Source of the DNA: Arabidopsis thaliana
Lineage: Eukaryota; Streptophyta; Magnoliopsida; Brassicales; Brassicaceae
Length of the DNA: 64,000 bases
NCBI RefSeq assembly: GCF_000001735.4
Contig: NC_003071.7
Coordinates: forward strand, 9,665,151-9,729,150
Reading direction: 5' to 3'
The notes under the pieces: generated by a model
Seen by the model: the letters and a program-made list of their open reading frames with translations, nothing else
What the model was told of the DNA's origin: nothing
Databases searched by the model: none
Program-made: the position numbers and the translations under genes
In this document: piece after piece, positions 48,232-61,120 of the stretch
Numbering within the stretch: the first letter of the stretch is position 1
How the letters are laid out: each line of letters begins with the position of its first letter

Positions 48232-49230
48232 TTAGCGCACGCCAATGCCTTCTAAGCCTTCTCGAAGAGATGAAGTTTCACAGGTCACGATCCACCATTT
48301 TGAAATGGATACGGGAGCAAGCCTTAGGGAATTATGGAGGACATTATTTTGCTGACGCCACATGTTATACACTTACCAGTTTGAAAGTATTGATAAAACG
48401 ATGATGAAGAGAAATCTCTTTATTGAATATTTCAGCTTAAGGTTTACAATGACAGAGAAGGGTTTATATATGAACCCCAAAATAGTGAGACAATAGGTCA
48501 CACGTCATTAGCTACACATCACAACAGAGGAACAAAGAGGATGAAATTTGTTATGAAGGGACAGTTGATGAGCTGTGAATCCCGTACGTTGATGCGCTGA
48601 AAATTGAGGAATCTTGTTACCGTTGCAAGGTAGAGAAGATTTGAGGTTAATGGGCTTGACACTTTGACTGAGGCCCAAAGTATTGTTGAGTGTTGCAGGT
48701 CCATTCGCAAAAAGCAAAGCTTCTGATTGTAGAGGAGGTTCTCTCTGATTCACACAATTGAGCTACAACTTTTCTAAGCAGAGAAGGAGCGGAGGAAGAG
48801 GATCGTGAGGTCCAAGAAAGCAATTCTGCCCAAGACCAAACCAACTTCTGTCGAGAGCACAACCTGTGGAAAACCATACGTTAAACGCGTAGGCAAGCGA
48901 TTTAGGTGACTTATCCACATGTTAAACGCGTGCTTAGGAACTGCGCCTTAGAACCAAACCGAAGCAGTCCACAATTTTTGAGTGCTTCTCGGTCTAAGCG
49001 CTTCCCAAGTCTTGGCTGCAGAAAAACCATGACAAACAACATCATCAATGCACCACAAGTAAGAGTTCTTAGCCAAATCAAAAGACGGGGTAGGTAAGGT
49101 ACTAAGATGATCAAGAATGGCTAAAGCCGGAACAAATCTTGACAAAGGGAGTCACCATCCATTCTCGATAAGCATCAGCGACACTTGAGTGGATTGGAAT
49201 TCTTAGAAGCCTAGAACCAAAGTCGCCCAT
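48232..49230 (-). mobile_element. LINE (non-LTR retrotransposon) ORF2 relic
   Basis: Minus-strand frames, broken by frameshifts, read IPIHSSVADAYREWMV, then SYLWCIDDVVCHGFSAAKTW, VWFKGAVPKHAFNMW, then WAELLSWTSRSSSSAPSLL and, beyond an insertion, YNMWRQQNNVLHNS before a stop at 48232-48234. This order matches the C-terminal zinc-binding reverse-transcriptase region (zf-RVT) of plant L1-type LINEs. Only the C-terminal end remains and no A-tail was found. Interrupted by the LTR at 48382-48754. Confidence 0.75.
48382..48754 (-). mobile_element. Solo LTR (373 bp) nested in the LINE relic
   Basis: Between the LINE motifs ...LLRKVVAQ and YNMWRQ lies 373 bp beginning TGTGAATCAG and ending ATACTTTCA on the minus strand. 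It is flanked by AATTG (48755-48759) and AACTG (48377-48381), a 5-bp target duplication with one mismatch. Inside, minus strand, are a TATA-like CATATATAAACCC and an AATAAA-containing string (TTCAATAAAGAG), as expected for an LTR promoter and polyadenylation signal. Superfamily not assigned. Confidence 0.6.
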
Positions 49231-49934
49231 ATATACACTTAATCAACGGACCAAGAGAAGACTAGCTGTCAAACCAAAAGGAAGGTTTAAGATACCCAAT
49301 ATCTAAATCTCTTAGAGATCACCTACATAAACTACTTAATAATTTCTCTTAATCCAAACTCTCAACATTGCCATTAACAAAAATTGAAATTCTATTTCAA
49401 TGTTATCGTTAAATGAAATTGCAATTGTAATTGCACTTAATTTATCCGGGGTTTTCGATCTTTCTTGATTGTTTAACAAAACTTTTATATTTGTCTTTGA
49501 TTGCCCATGCCTTTATTTTTTCAGTGAATTTTCAAACGCTTTAAGCCAACTTGATGAATTTATTTGTTGCCAACTTAACCAACCTTATAAGTTATAAGTT
49601 TGGGTATAAAAGCATATTATGTGAATTGTTTGGTTGTTTTGGTTGTTTTTCTATCTGGCCACCATCAGTAATAATATTTTTTAAAATATATATATGTTAA
49701 TATTATCTAATATTTTCATATTTTGAAATATACTAATCAAAATTAACTAAAAATAGGAAATAATAGGAAAAATATGTGATCCATCAAAAACAATTTTTTT
49801 TTTTAGTTTCTAACTAATTTATAGGCATTTTTCATGGATATCCTATTTTTTTAGGAAAAAGAAATTCTTTATATACAACAACTATATGATGCTTACATGC
49901 ATGTATATAACTGGAAAAGACAAACAAGTTACAG

Positions 49935-50833
49935 ATGAAAATGGCTAAAGCTGCAGCTACGAATGATTTTGGTTTCATCACTTGCTTGGTGATTTTCTTG
50001 GTGTTAGCAGGTATACAATATGATGTTCGAACCTTGCCAAAGTGAGATTTTGTTGGTTGTGTTTTAATTTCTAACTAGTGCATATTATTTCAAATAAAAT
50101 CATAATTGTGAATATCTTTTACGTAACTCAATAACTAATTGTAAATTCAAAACACAAGAAAAAAAAAACTTTCTGTGCGTTTAGAATTTGCATAAAAGCT
50201 TTGAAATTTTTTGTTAAAAAAAAACAAAAATTGTTGACAAAAAAAATAAAATTGCTCCGTTTTTCAAAATTTTAATTTAATATTTTTTTAAATATTTCTA
50301 TATATATAATTCACTTTTAATCATAAAACCAAAGTGATTTTTGAAAGATATTATATATATATACGATCAGTTTATTTTTTGAAAATATCTTATAATTAAG
50401 AGAAATATATTGTCAAGAAGCCTTAGTAGTTGTAAAGGTTTTCTTGTTGATATCATTCGATGGCAAAGTGCCTTATATTATACACAAGCTAAGTATCTAA
50501 TTGACCTAATACAATAAACTGACTCATATATGTCGTTCATATATGTTGACATACTCATATATATATATATGCATTTTTAATTAAAAGTATTTGAATAATT
50601 CTTACATATTGATTAATAATATTATAGGAATATCAAATGGAATGAGAATGACTCAGAAGGTGTCGTGTATAGAAGGTCGAACCTTATGGGCGAGGCCTCC
50701 TAAGTTTTTTTATTGTAGTTCTACTCTATGTGAAGATAATTGCATTAATACTGGTGCTTATAGAGGCGGCACATGTGACATGGAGGACGAAGTGGCAATA
50801 TGCAGATGTCATCGTTGTAAAAAGATAATATAG
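49935..50833 (+). CDS. Defensin-like (cysteine-rich) secreted peptide, copy 2
   Basis: Exon 1 (49935-50010) encodes the signal peptide MKMAKAAATNDFGFITCLVI and ends after VLA. A phase-1 intron of 617 bp leads to exon 2 (50628-50833), giving 93 residues. The mature part has eight cysteines in the same order as copy 1, with two- and four-residue differences in the first loops (C-x14-C-x4-C-x3-C-x10-C-x8-C-x1-C-x2-C), and ends CRCHRCKKII. Promoter, intron and 3' flank also align with copy 1, so this is a segmental tandem duplicate. By position probably At2g22807. Open frames starting inside the intron (50591) are not the true start. Confidence 0.85.
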
Positions 50834-50896
50834 TTATTTATTTATCATCAATAACTAAAAAGCGAAAACGACTTTGTAATAACATGCAACAATATC

Positions 50897-50952
50897 TTTA
50901 ACTATTATCATCCTTTTTTTTTTTTTGTTAAAGGGTTTAACTATTATCATCC
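50897..50952 (-). mobile_element. 22-bp T-run insert with 17-bp direct repeats (empty site in the paralogue)
   Basis: TTTAACTATTATCATCC occurs perfectly at 50897-50913 and 50936-50952. On the minus strand the insert is CCCTTTAAC followed by thirteen A. The paralogous 3' flank of defensin-like gene 1 (about 47935-47970) keeps the surrounding sequence with one copy of the repeat and no insert. Confidence 0.7.
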
Positions 50953-50980
50953 ATTAATAATAAACATTCAAAAAGACTTA

Positions 50981-51199
50981 GCTGTTTTTTTATTTTGGTA
51001 ATGTACAAAGGGTGGAATTCCCCTGGATTTATTAAAATAAAAATAAAAACATAGTACAAACCAATCTGTTGTGGATACGCAATTCCAACGACATCATCTC
51101 TCAATTGTGAATCAACAACAATAACAAAAAAAAGAACAACAACAGAATGAACAAAAACAAAAGCGTGAAAACCTAGAAATTTTGAAATCCATCAATTTT
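50981..51199 (-). mobile_element. 219-bp LINE-like 3' fragment with 7-bp target duplication
   Basis: AGACTTA flanks the insert at 50974-50980 and 51200-51206. On the minus strand it ends AATAAATCCAGGGGAATTCC...TGTACATTACCAAAATAAAAAAAC, which looks like a LINE 3' end with an A-rich tail. The paralogous flank of defensin-like gene 1 (about 47985-48010) runs directly from ACTTAG to TAGTAACGTG without it. Confidence 0.5.
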
Positions 51200-51808
51200 A
51201 GACTTACATGTAGTAACGTGTTTCTCGCTTTCTAGGATAAAATATCTTTAAACTGACGATATTTTTGGCCTTCCTGACATGGACGGAACTATGTTGGTGA
51301 AGATGTTGTGTTGATTGAGTTTTAGAAGCTATCTAAATATGTCATGAGATTGCTGCTGATACAAGAAGTGATGTGATAAATGAGACAGAGAAACATAGAT
51401 GGAATCGTCATAGATGTCTCATTGATGGTGTAACAGTTCATACAAAGTCATTGGGCAGAACTAACAAAAGTAATGAAGTATTGCTTGATGCAGATGCTAG
51501 TAAAGCAAAACAAAAGTAGTACTTCGTGAAAGTGCTAACAAAATGATTAACAAAATGCAGAAAATATGTTGTATTAAATAAAAAAATCGCATCCAAATAT
51601 TTCGGAGGATGTATCAGACGTCTGAAGCAGTTCTTGTACTAGTTCCGACATTATTCTATTTTTTTTTTTTAATACCAAGAAGTTTTTTTTAATACAGGAA
51701 ATAGTACATGAAGCTGAGTTGTGTGACTTCTTCGAGAGTTGGAGTACAAAAGTTTGGGACCGACTTGGACAAGGAAGAGAAACCAAATCCAAAAAATACT
51801 TGGACTAA

Positions 51809-52488
51809 GAGCAAATCCAGTGATTAATTTCTAAGTAAAGTTTTTATATATTTTTTTATTGATAAATTTGGATAGTTTTGTATTTTAGAGATTTTTTAGA
51901 GTTTTTGAAAATTTTATGGTTCATTGGTGGAATCTTTAAGTGGGTTTTTAAAACAAAAAAATTTGAAAAAGGGAAAAACTGAATCTACATGAGAATAACT
52001 GTTGCTGGATAAGCTTAAAGGAAGAGAAAACATTTTTAATCATTGTTTGCATATGCCATTGGCTTCACATCCGGGTAAGGATGTATAATCAACAATATCA
52101 GAAAATTAGAAGAGTTTTAGAGAGAAGCCAAGAAACTCTTATATGAGTATGGTTCGAAGAATGGAATTGGTGAACCAAGTCGTCGATGATTTGGCTCTTC
52201 TCTCCCGATTTCATGTTCGATACACCGGAGATCAAATCGATTCGAATCGCCGGCCGTCGGACAAAACAAAAAAGTGAAAAACGAGAGGAAAAAGGAAAAC
52301 ATGAGTGTTGTGATTTTTTTTGTTTTCCGACGACTCACAGTCGACCACGTCGCCGTCTAAAAACCCATCCAAAAAACCTAATATTGGGATGGATCCTAAT
52401 TATTTAGTTGGGTTTTCATTTAATTTTGGACTTTTAATTAGCTAGAAACCCATTAGAAACCCATTAAAAACTGCCGATGGACTTGCTC
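51809..52488. mobile_element. Harbinger-type nonautonomous DNA transposon (680 bp)
   Basis: The left end GAGCAAATCCAGTG (51809) and the right end, read inward, GAGCAAGTCCATCGG (ending at 52488) form terminal inverted repeats. Both are flanked by TAA (51806-51808 and 52489-52491), the 3-bp TWA target duplication of PIF/Harbinger elements. No transposase is encoded. A GC-richer core near 52190-52260 could be captured host sequence. Confidence 0.6.
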
Positions 52489-52640
52489 TAAGAAGTCTTC
52501 AACGGTTTTCTAAAATCTAGGATCAGAGTAAGCACGTTGCATTTCCATTTTTTTACACTCTCTCTCGTGATAAAAAAAATTACAGAATCACTTGCAATGT
52601 GTGGGAAACAAAAAAAAAGAACTTCAAAACAAAAACCGGA

Positions 52641-54322
52641 CTATCGTTCCTCAGCCTCACGGTCGTGAAACGATAGTCGGAAAACCCAGTTAGAGACATT
52701 TGACATCGTCTTCTTCCTCGAACCGTTTAGTCTTTCGCTTTTACTCTTTTGGCATCTTCTACTTGAGTTTTCATCATCAACCAACATCTTCAATCTCTTT
52801 AAAGCAAGCTTTAATGTCTCATCAATCATGTTCGCGAAACAAACTCTAAACCAACCCGGTTCTTCACAATGGCACGACGAACCAGGAGAGATGTTGAGCT
52901 TCACTTCGTAAACAATCTTCTTCCAAAGATCCATTTCCGCTTCGAACGTTTTAGATCTAAGGAGAGGTCTCATGTCGACCCAACAAAAGAGTCCCGCATT
53001 ACTCTTCAGACATTTGATCCCGATGGCCTCTAGACCCAACACGAGCTTTCTCTGTCTGTTCTTGAGCCGTTTTTGGTTCTCTCTAAGGTAGTTCTTAGTG
53101 AACTTCTTGTCAGATAATAATGAGGATAGTAGGTATTGTGTCTGGGAGGAGACAAGGCCGAAACTTGACATTTTTGTAGCGGCAGAGATGACATCTTTGT
53201 CATTGGAGTAAATGGCTCCAACTCTAAAACCAGGGAGGCCTAGATCTTTAGATAAGCTACAAACAATGTGGACTCGGTTCAAAACATCGGTGTTTTCGAG
53301 TTGATTATTTTTTAGAATCTCCATGACGCTGATGAATTCTGAAGAGTTGAATACTGTGCCCGAATATATCTCGTCACTTACTAAATGTATATTCTTATTC
53401 TTGGTGATGAAATCAAATAGAATGTTGAGTTCGGTTTGGGTTGTTGTCGTACCCAAAGGGTTAGATGGGTTGGTGATGAGTATTCCTTTGACGTTTAGGT
53501 CAAGCTTCTTGGCTTGCTCGTAGGCTTCTTCGAGTGCAAGTTTCGTTATGCGAAACCCGTTAGTACTTGAGCTTTGGATTGGTACAATCTCAACCCCGGT
53601 TCGCCATTTTAGATCCCTATCAAACCTGAAGTACAAAAATAAACATGAGTTTTAGTTAAGTCAAGTTCGTAGGAATGATGGAAATTTTACGTGTAAGCAA
53701 ACAGTGGACTAACCCTGGATAATATGGCGTGGGAAGCAAGAAAGCGTCACCGGGATCTGCAAGACAAAACATTAGAGTCTCGTTTGCGGAAGTGGCTCCA
53801 GCAGTGAGCACAAGGTTGTTTGAATCAAAAGAAACTCGATTTCCTCTATTTTCTGACATGAAATCAGCAAAGGCCTGAAAATCATTCGAGCAAGATCAGC
53901 AACCTACAAATAAATTTGATAAATACAATTAATAATCTTACATTTTTGAAGGAAGAGAGGCCATGGTAGTCTTGAAAGAGAGCGAGTTCCCGGAAAACAG
54001 ACTGGCCATCTCTCTTGAAACAGGCTGCGTCTGTGTTTTGTGCAAGCCATGACTCTAGTAGATCAAAGCATAGCTACAGAAATCCAATAAAATTAAACAT
54101 ACTTTAAATTAGTCTCTCTGTCATGATATACATAAGTATATATATATCACATGCTGTTGAATAATATTTGTTTACCTGATTTTCCGCAAGACCCATCTGG
54201 ATAATGCCTTGAGGGTTCTTGGTAACGTCGTAAGGATTCTTCTCGTACTCTTCCCAACCAAGGAAATACGAAGAGACTTGGCCATGGCTGTTGCATGTAG
54301 CTTTTCTTGACAATTGAACCAT
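52641..54322 (-). CDS. ACS4: 1-aminocyclopropane-1-carboxylate synthase ACS4
   Basis: Exons 54176-54322, 53942-54073, 53714-53874 and 52641-53625 (minus strand, GT-AG introns) give 474 residues, the expected length. It is a PLP fold-type I enzyme converting S-adenosylmethionine to ACC, the rate-limiting step of ethylene synthesis, in the cytosol. Visible motifs: N-terminal [24 protein letters not shown] with the substrate-recognition glutamate, [28 protein letters not shown], and [14 protein letters not shown] with the predicted PLP lysine near residue 273. The C-terminus [15 protein letters not shown] is the type 2 extension recognised by ETO1-like adaptors for proteasomal turnover, with no MAPK-site tail. 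Confidence 0.97.
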
Positions 54323-54470
54323 TTCTTTTGTTCTTGTTTTTTTTTTTTTAATAAAAGGCTCAACAATAAATTGAAAACTCTAGAACTAGAGAAAGAGTTG
54401 TCAGACAGGCTGAGAGAGATCGAGCGCGTTGTTGTTGATAAGCTACGAGAAGTCTAAGAATGAATGCATG

Positions 54471-54482
54471 TTTATTATATAG
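54471..54482 (-). promoter_or_regulatory. Putative ACS4 TATA box
   Basis: On the minus strand CTATATAATAAAC lies about 150 bp upstream of the ACS4 ATG, which would imply a leader of about 120 nt. Confidence 0.45.
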
Positions 54483-54574
54483 TTTCATGCTACGCCAAAA
54501 TACACAAAGGACGGGGATTCTAATTATTTTCATTATCCGATTTACCAACATGGGTTTTCTTTTGATTGTTTTTT

Positions 54575-54624
54575 GTTTTAGTGATTTATTTTTATTTTTT
54601 TTTGGGCAAAAAGTTTTAGTGATT
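54575..54624 (-). mobile_element. 26-bp T-rich insert with 12-bp direct repeats
   Basis: GTTTTAGTGATT occurs at 54575-54586 and 54613-54624. On the minus strand the insert is TTTTTGCCC, nine A, then TAAAAATA. It sits about 250-300 bp upstream of the ACS4 ATG, beyond the putative TATA box. Confidence 0.5.
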
Positions 54625-56061
54625 CTAAAATTTAGATATAAACCGAGTTTATTTTGCCAATAAATAGCATTTTAATTAATCTATTAAATTCAAGTATGAA
54701 TTACGAGTTTCATTTTCTTAATGTTTTGACATATGAATTAATTAGATCAAATTAGTATAGGAAAAAAGTGGAAGCGATGGAGAAATGAGGACGCTATACC
54801 GACAGGAAATCTCCATGTAAAATAGCTGCTTGTATACAAATATTAAATAATGTGACCCACAGAAAAAAAAAGTATACACAGAAAAGAAAAAGCGAAACAT
54901 GTCAATGTTTCAACTTGGGGACTATTTTGGAGGGTGTATCATGTTGGTCCACGTTTCTCCCCCGATGCTAACCCTCTTTTGTATTCTATGTCGGCTAATT
55001 TTTTCAACGTTTTAAAACTTTTTACTGTTATTAAATATAACACAAACATAAATAATATTATTTATTATATGTAATGATCTTACGAAGAAGTAAGTAAGAG
55101 ATAAAAGAGAGAGTGGAAGTGGACGAGAGAACAATATAACACTTCACTCTTCATTACTCTCTCTCGTACGCTTTACAACATCGGACTCACATATATATAG
55201 AAGATTATATGATAGGATAAGATAGAAATAGGATAGACTACACTTAGATTTTGGAAGCAAATCACTTAGAGACAAAGTAATTAAATTGGATAAAGAGATA
55301 AGATCAAAGTGATAGATTATCACTTGAATAATTATCCATTTATAACATCTACAAAATTTTCCATACGTTTTATTACTTTTTCTTGTCCCCATATGATGTT
55401 TTTGGTAGTTAAACTAGATTATAATTCATATTTAAGTAAATAGCTAGTTTCAAACGGGTAAATATTAAGTTAAAACTCACATCCTCTATGATATCAATGG
55501 CTATATAATATGAGGGAAGATTTGAAAAGTAACAGAAATACATATACTACGACAATGCTTACTTTGATATGATCATTTTCAAAGCTTAACAACACCAAGT
55601 GAGTGCTCACAGTTAAGACAAACATGTCATTTACGAGGTATGCTTTCCGCTAATTAACATATGTTTTTTGTGGCTTAAATATGAACAATTAATTACTACT
55701 ATAATCTACAACTCCTTAATGCATTTCCAATATAAATATGGCTGTAAAGATGTTCACACAAACTAAAGAAAAATTTCTAATACACGCCTAAATAATAAAG
55801 TGTCGTTGTTACAAAACATTCTTTTATTTATAAACGGTATTCAAAAATAAATTCAGAATTTTTATAAAATAAGTCCAGATATTTTACCTCCCAAACAATA
55901 AATTGGCTTTTGGACTTCCAACATATTACTTGTTTATTGATTATAAGAAGGAACAAACTATATATTTCTAATCAAAGCGATATTGGAATCCTAAAACGAT
56001 AAATATTTCAAAACAAAAATTTATTCAAAAATGATAATATTTATTGTGAAACATATTAATC

Positions 56062-56803
56062 ATTACATAAACATTAAGTTTCATCGACCGAATATTTTTC
56101 GGTAGTTAGCCGTCCCGACTTTTCGGATATTTTGTCCGACATCACCGGCTCCAGTAGTGGTGTTGGTTGGCTCTAGTCCGGCAGCGTCTTGTTCACATAA
56201 CCGGCATTGGCTGGCTCTTGGGTTCTCTCGTCGATGTAGATCGACTTTTCTTCTGTTTTTTTTTTTAATTTTCATGTTTTGCTTTTAATAATTCTCATAT
56301 GAGACATATTGGTGATAGAGTGAAAGCAATCTCGCTTTCTAATGCTTCTTATCCGATCTGTTTTCTTTTGAGTTTTGATTTATAGAAATCTTTGCAGAGA
56401 TTTGAGAATGAAATTGAAGAAAAGAAGTGGATTCCGTTGCTAATTATCATAGCATTAAGCTGTTGTATCTTTAACATGAGCCTCGATTGCTTTTTATTGG
56501 TGAGAAAACAAAAAGATCCATGTTCGATGAGACTATCGACGGTGATTCTTTCACCGGAATCGGTGCCCGGACTGCAAGGATGAAATCGGTTCGCTTTAGA
56601 GTACTCATCTGACACGTGTATTAATATATCGACATGTGGTTTGGATAGAGTCAAACTGTAGTTTCTTCTTCTGTGAAAGACTCTCTGTTGGCTTATTTGG
56701 GCCTAAATCGTTTCTGTAATCGCGGGGCTTTTCTTTAAGCCTTGACTACCTTGTTTAATACAATATTTCTCTTGAGACAAAAAAAAAATTACATAAACAT
56801 TAA
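56062..56803 (+). mobile_element. Retroposed sequence (710 bp) with A-tail and 16-bp target duplications
   Basis: ATTACATAAACATTAA occurs perfectly at 56062-56077 and 56788-56803. The insert (56078-56787) ends GAGAC followed by nine A immediately before the right repeat. The body is GC-richer than its surroundings. It includes a hydrophobic open stretch (WIPLLIIIALSCCIFNMSLD, about 56410-56500) lacking an upstream in-frame ATG and preceded by an in-frame stop. Its last 200 bp resemble an mRNA 3' UTR. It may be a processed pseudogene fragment or a nonautonomous retroposon (Sadhu-like elements are an Arabidopsis candidate); the source is not identified. Confidence 0.7.
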
Positions 56804-58111
56804 TATCTACCATTTATATACATTATTATGTTTTTAGATTGCAACAGCTTATTAAGCTTTTCTGTCCATAGATTTGTCTCTCTGCTCTGCATGTATAAAA
56901 ATGTGCATGTTACTTAATTCTTGTTATATTTACAATGATGATTAATATTTAAGATCAAGAGGGTCCATATGAAAATGAGTGACAACTAAGATGACGTTCA
57001 CGTTCTCTTGGTCCTCGCATATAGCCTAGGAGCTATGGACCAACTCTTGCTTCACCTCTTCCATAACGTAGGACCCTTCTCCAATTTTACAATACTTGCC
57101 TTCTTTTGTCTTTTACTATCTAATACAACAAAAACAGAATTGAGTTGGTTTTGTCGTCACAAGCACATTTTCCAAATTCTGACCAACAAGATATATCATA
57201 CTTGTAGCTCAAGATTATCAAAGTATTAACATCTTTGAAATTTCCTTTGACTCGTGAAACAAATACATTAGACCATTGTAAGGGTTTGTTTAGAGGTCAT
57301 ATGAATATAGTAACAATGTTATATAATTAAATACTAAATCTTGGATGTTAATGTTAAATTTTGTACATAGCACTATAGCTAAGGACGATTTATTGAGTTA
57401 TAAAAGCTTGTAATAATAAATATGGTTTCTTAGAGCTTTGTATAGTGACAAGGCTTCGATGTATCTGTCTTCCTTTTTGGCTCTTGTTTTTAACAACTTG
57501 CAAATTTGGTCGATCGATTGATAACTACATTGTCTTCACATTCGAAAAGTCAACGAAAATAACGCATTTCTAAAACCTTACCATTTGCAAAATTTAAAGA
57601 AGCCATTTGACACTATAACAACATCTTTCGAATCAGTAGGACTAACAATATTCAAGTGAAAAAACTACACCTACACATGATATGTTCAATTTCGATTCCA
57701 TTAGAGCCTTAAATTTGTCTGCATAGAGAGATGACAAAGTGGGGTCAATTTTAAGAATACAAAGAGTATACACAACATTGAAGCATGGAGTGTTGTTGGT
57801 CTGAATTGGATCTTACGACTGAAACAGGACATTTTAAAAACATTGCAATAAATATGAACTTTGCACAAGCGTTACCAACAACACAATCTCTAGCCTTGCT
57901 TTGAAAGCTCTTCTGCTTTAGATTTTTGTTGCAACTTGTTAACCCAATAATTATTTGGAATTTATTGATTTTGTTTCTGTACCATATCTAGAGATCAATT
58001 TAGCCTATAACACGACCTCATCGATTCCAAGTATTGATGATGTTGGAAATAGAATAGGGCTTCGAGCTGCACTTTAAAGCCCTTAATATTTTGTTTTAAA
58101 TAGGAATTTCT

Positions 58112-58113
<2 letters not shown>

Positions 58114-58159
<46 letters not shown>
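58114..58159. repeat. 46-base poly(A) tract
   Basis: An uninterrupted A46, the longest homopolymer in the window, about 640 bp past the SQE2 stop codon. No matching flanking repeat was found, so a retroposition origin could not be shown. Exact length is error-prone in sequencing. Confidence 0.85.
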
Positions 58160-58162
<3 letters not shown>

Positions 58163-58796
58163 GGAAATCGTAACTTTACTATTTATTTTTAAAAAATGCA
58201 GGTCAATTCCGCAAAGTTAAAAGTAATCCGTTAAATAATCGTTTTCATTACCTGTCAAGTTCTTAAAATTTTAAAAATTATATATCAAATCAAAGTCTTG
58301 CCGACATGAAATCTAAATTTACCTTTATAATATTAAAAATCTTGTGTATATGACTGTGAAAATGTTTAAGGAGAAATTTGTGGAACATACGGATATGTAA
58401 GAGAGGTTACGATGGTGTTCGAAAGTGAGAGATTAATATATTGTAGAAGTAGAATGAAAATTTTATCGGGTTTTTCCACAGTTATGTGACTAATATCGCA
58501 GGACATATATATGATGAGACTGATCACCATGCTGAAAGACAGTTAACAACACCGGAACTAATTCTACAAGGTCCAAAAAGATGTTAGGATATACAAAATA
58601 TACAGCTTCCCATTGATGCACTTTCAAGGCTCTTTGCTCACAGTCATATATACTTAAGGAGCTATGTTTACACTGGTTCCTAAGCTATCTAGCCTAAACA
58701 CCCACATGATTAGCATCAAGCAACTAAGATATTAGATTAAAAGTTACAACATTTGCCTGCATAGATCATTTAATGTATGTAACTCTTGATGCATCA

Positions 58797-61120
<2,324 letters not shown>

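Larger units (their letters stand above)
47852..49934. other. Spacer between the two defensin-like genes
   Basis: Contains the 3' end of the first duplicated block (to about 48030), a LINE ORF2 relic (about 48232-49230, minus strand) with a nested solo LTR (48382-48754), and the start of the second duplicated block (from about 49662). Confidence 0.7.
50834..52640. other. Spacer between defensin-like gene 2 and ACS4
   Basis: Holds a micro-insert (50897-50952), a 219-bp retroposon-like insert (50981-51199), ~550 bp of unassigned sequence and a Harbinger-type element (51809-52488) ending about 150 bp from the ACS4 stop codon. Confidence 0.65.
54323..58796. other. Spacer ACS4-SQE2
   Basis: 4.5 kb. 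It holds the ACS4 promoter with one micro-insert, a 710-bp retroposon with 16-bp target duplications (56062-56803), AT-rich DNA, and a 46-base poly(A) tract at 58114-58159. No protein-coding gene is supported; the 73-codon frame at 57008 starts at TTG. Confidence 0.6.

Noticed and set aside
56392..56583. Small membrane protein gene (RFENEIEEKKWIPLL...)
   Set aside because: There is no upstream in-frame ATG, an in-frame stop precedes it, and it lies inside a retroposed segment with target duplications.
57008..57229. 73-codon plus-strand frame
   Set aside because: It starts at TTG, has no recognisable domain and no promoter context.
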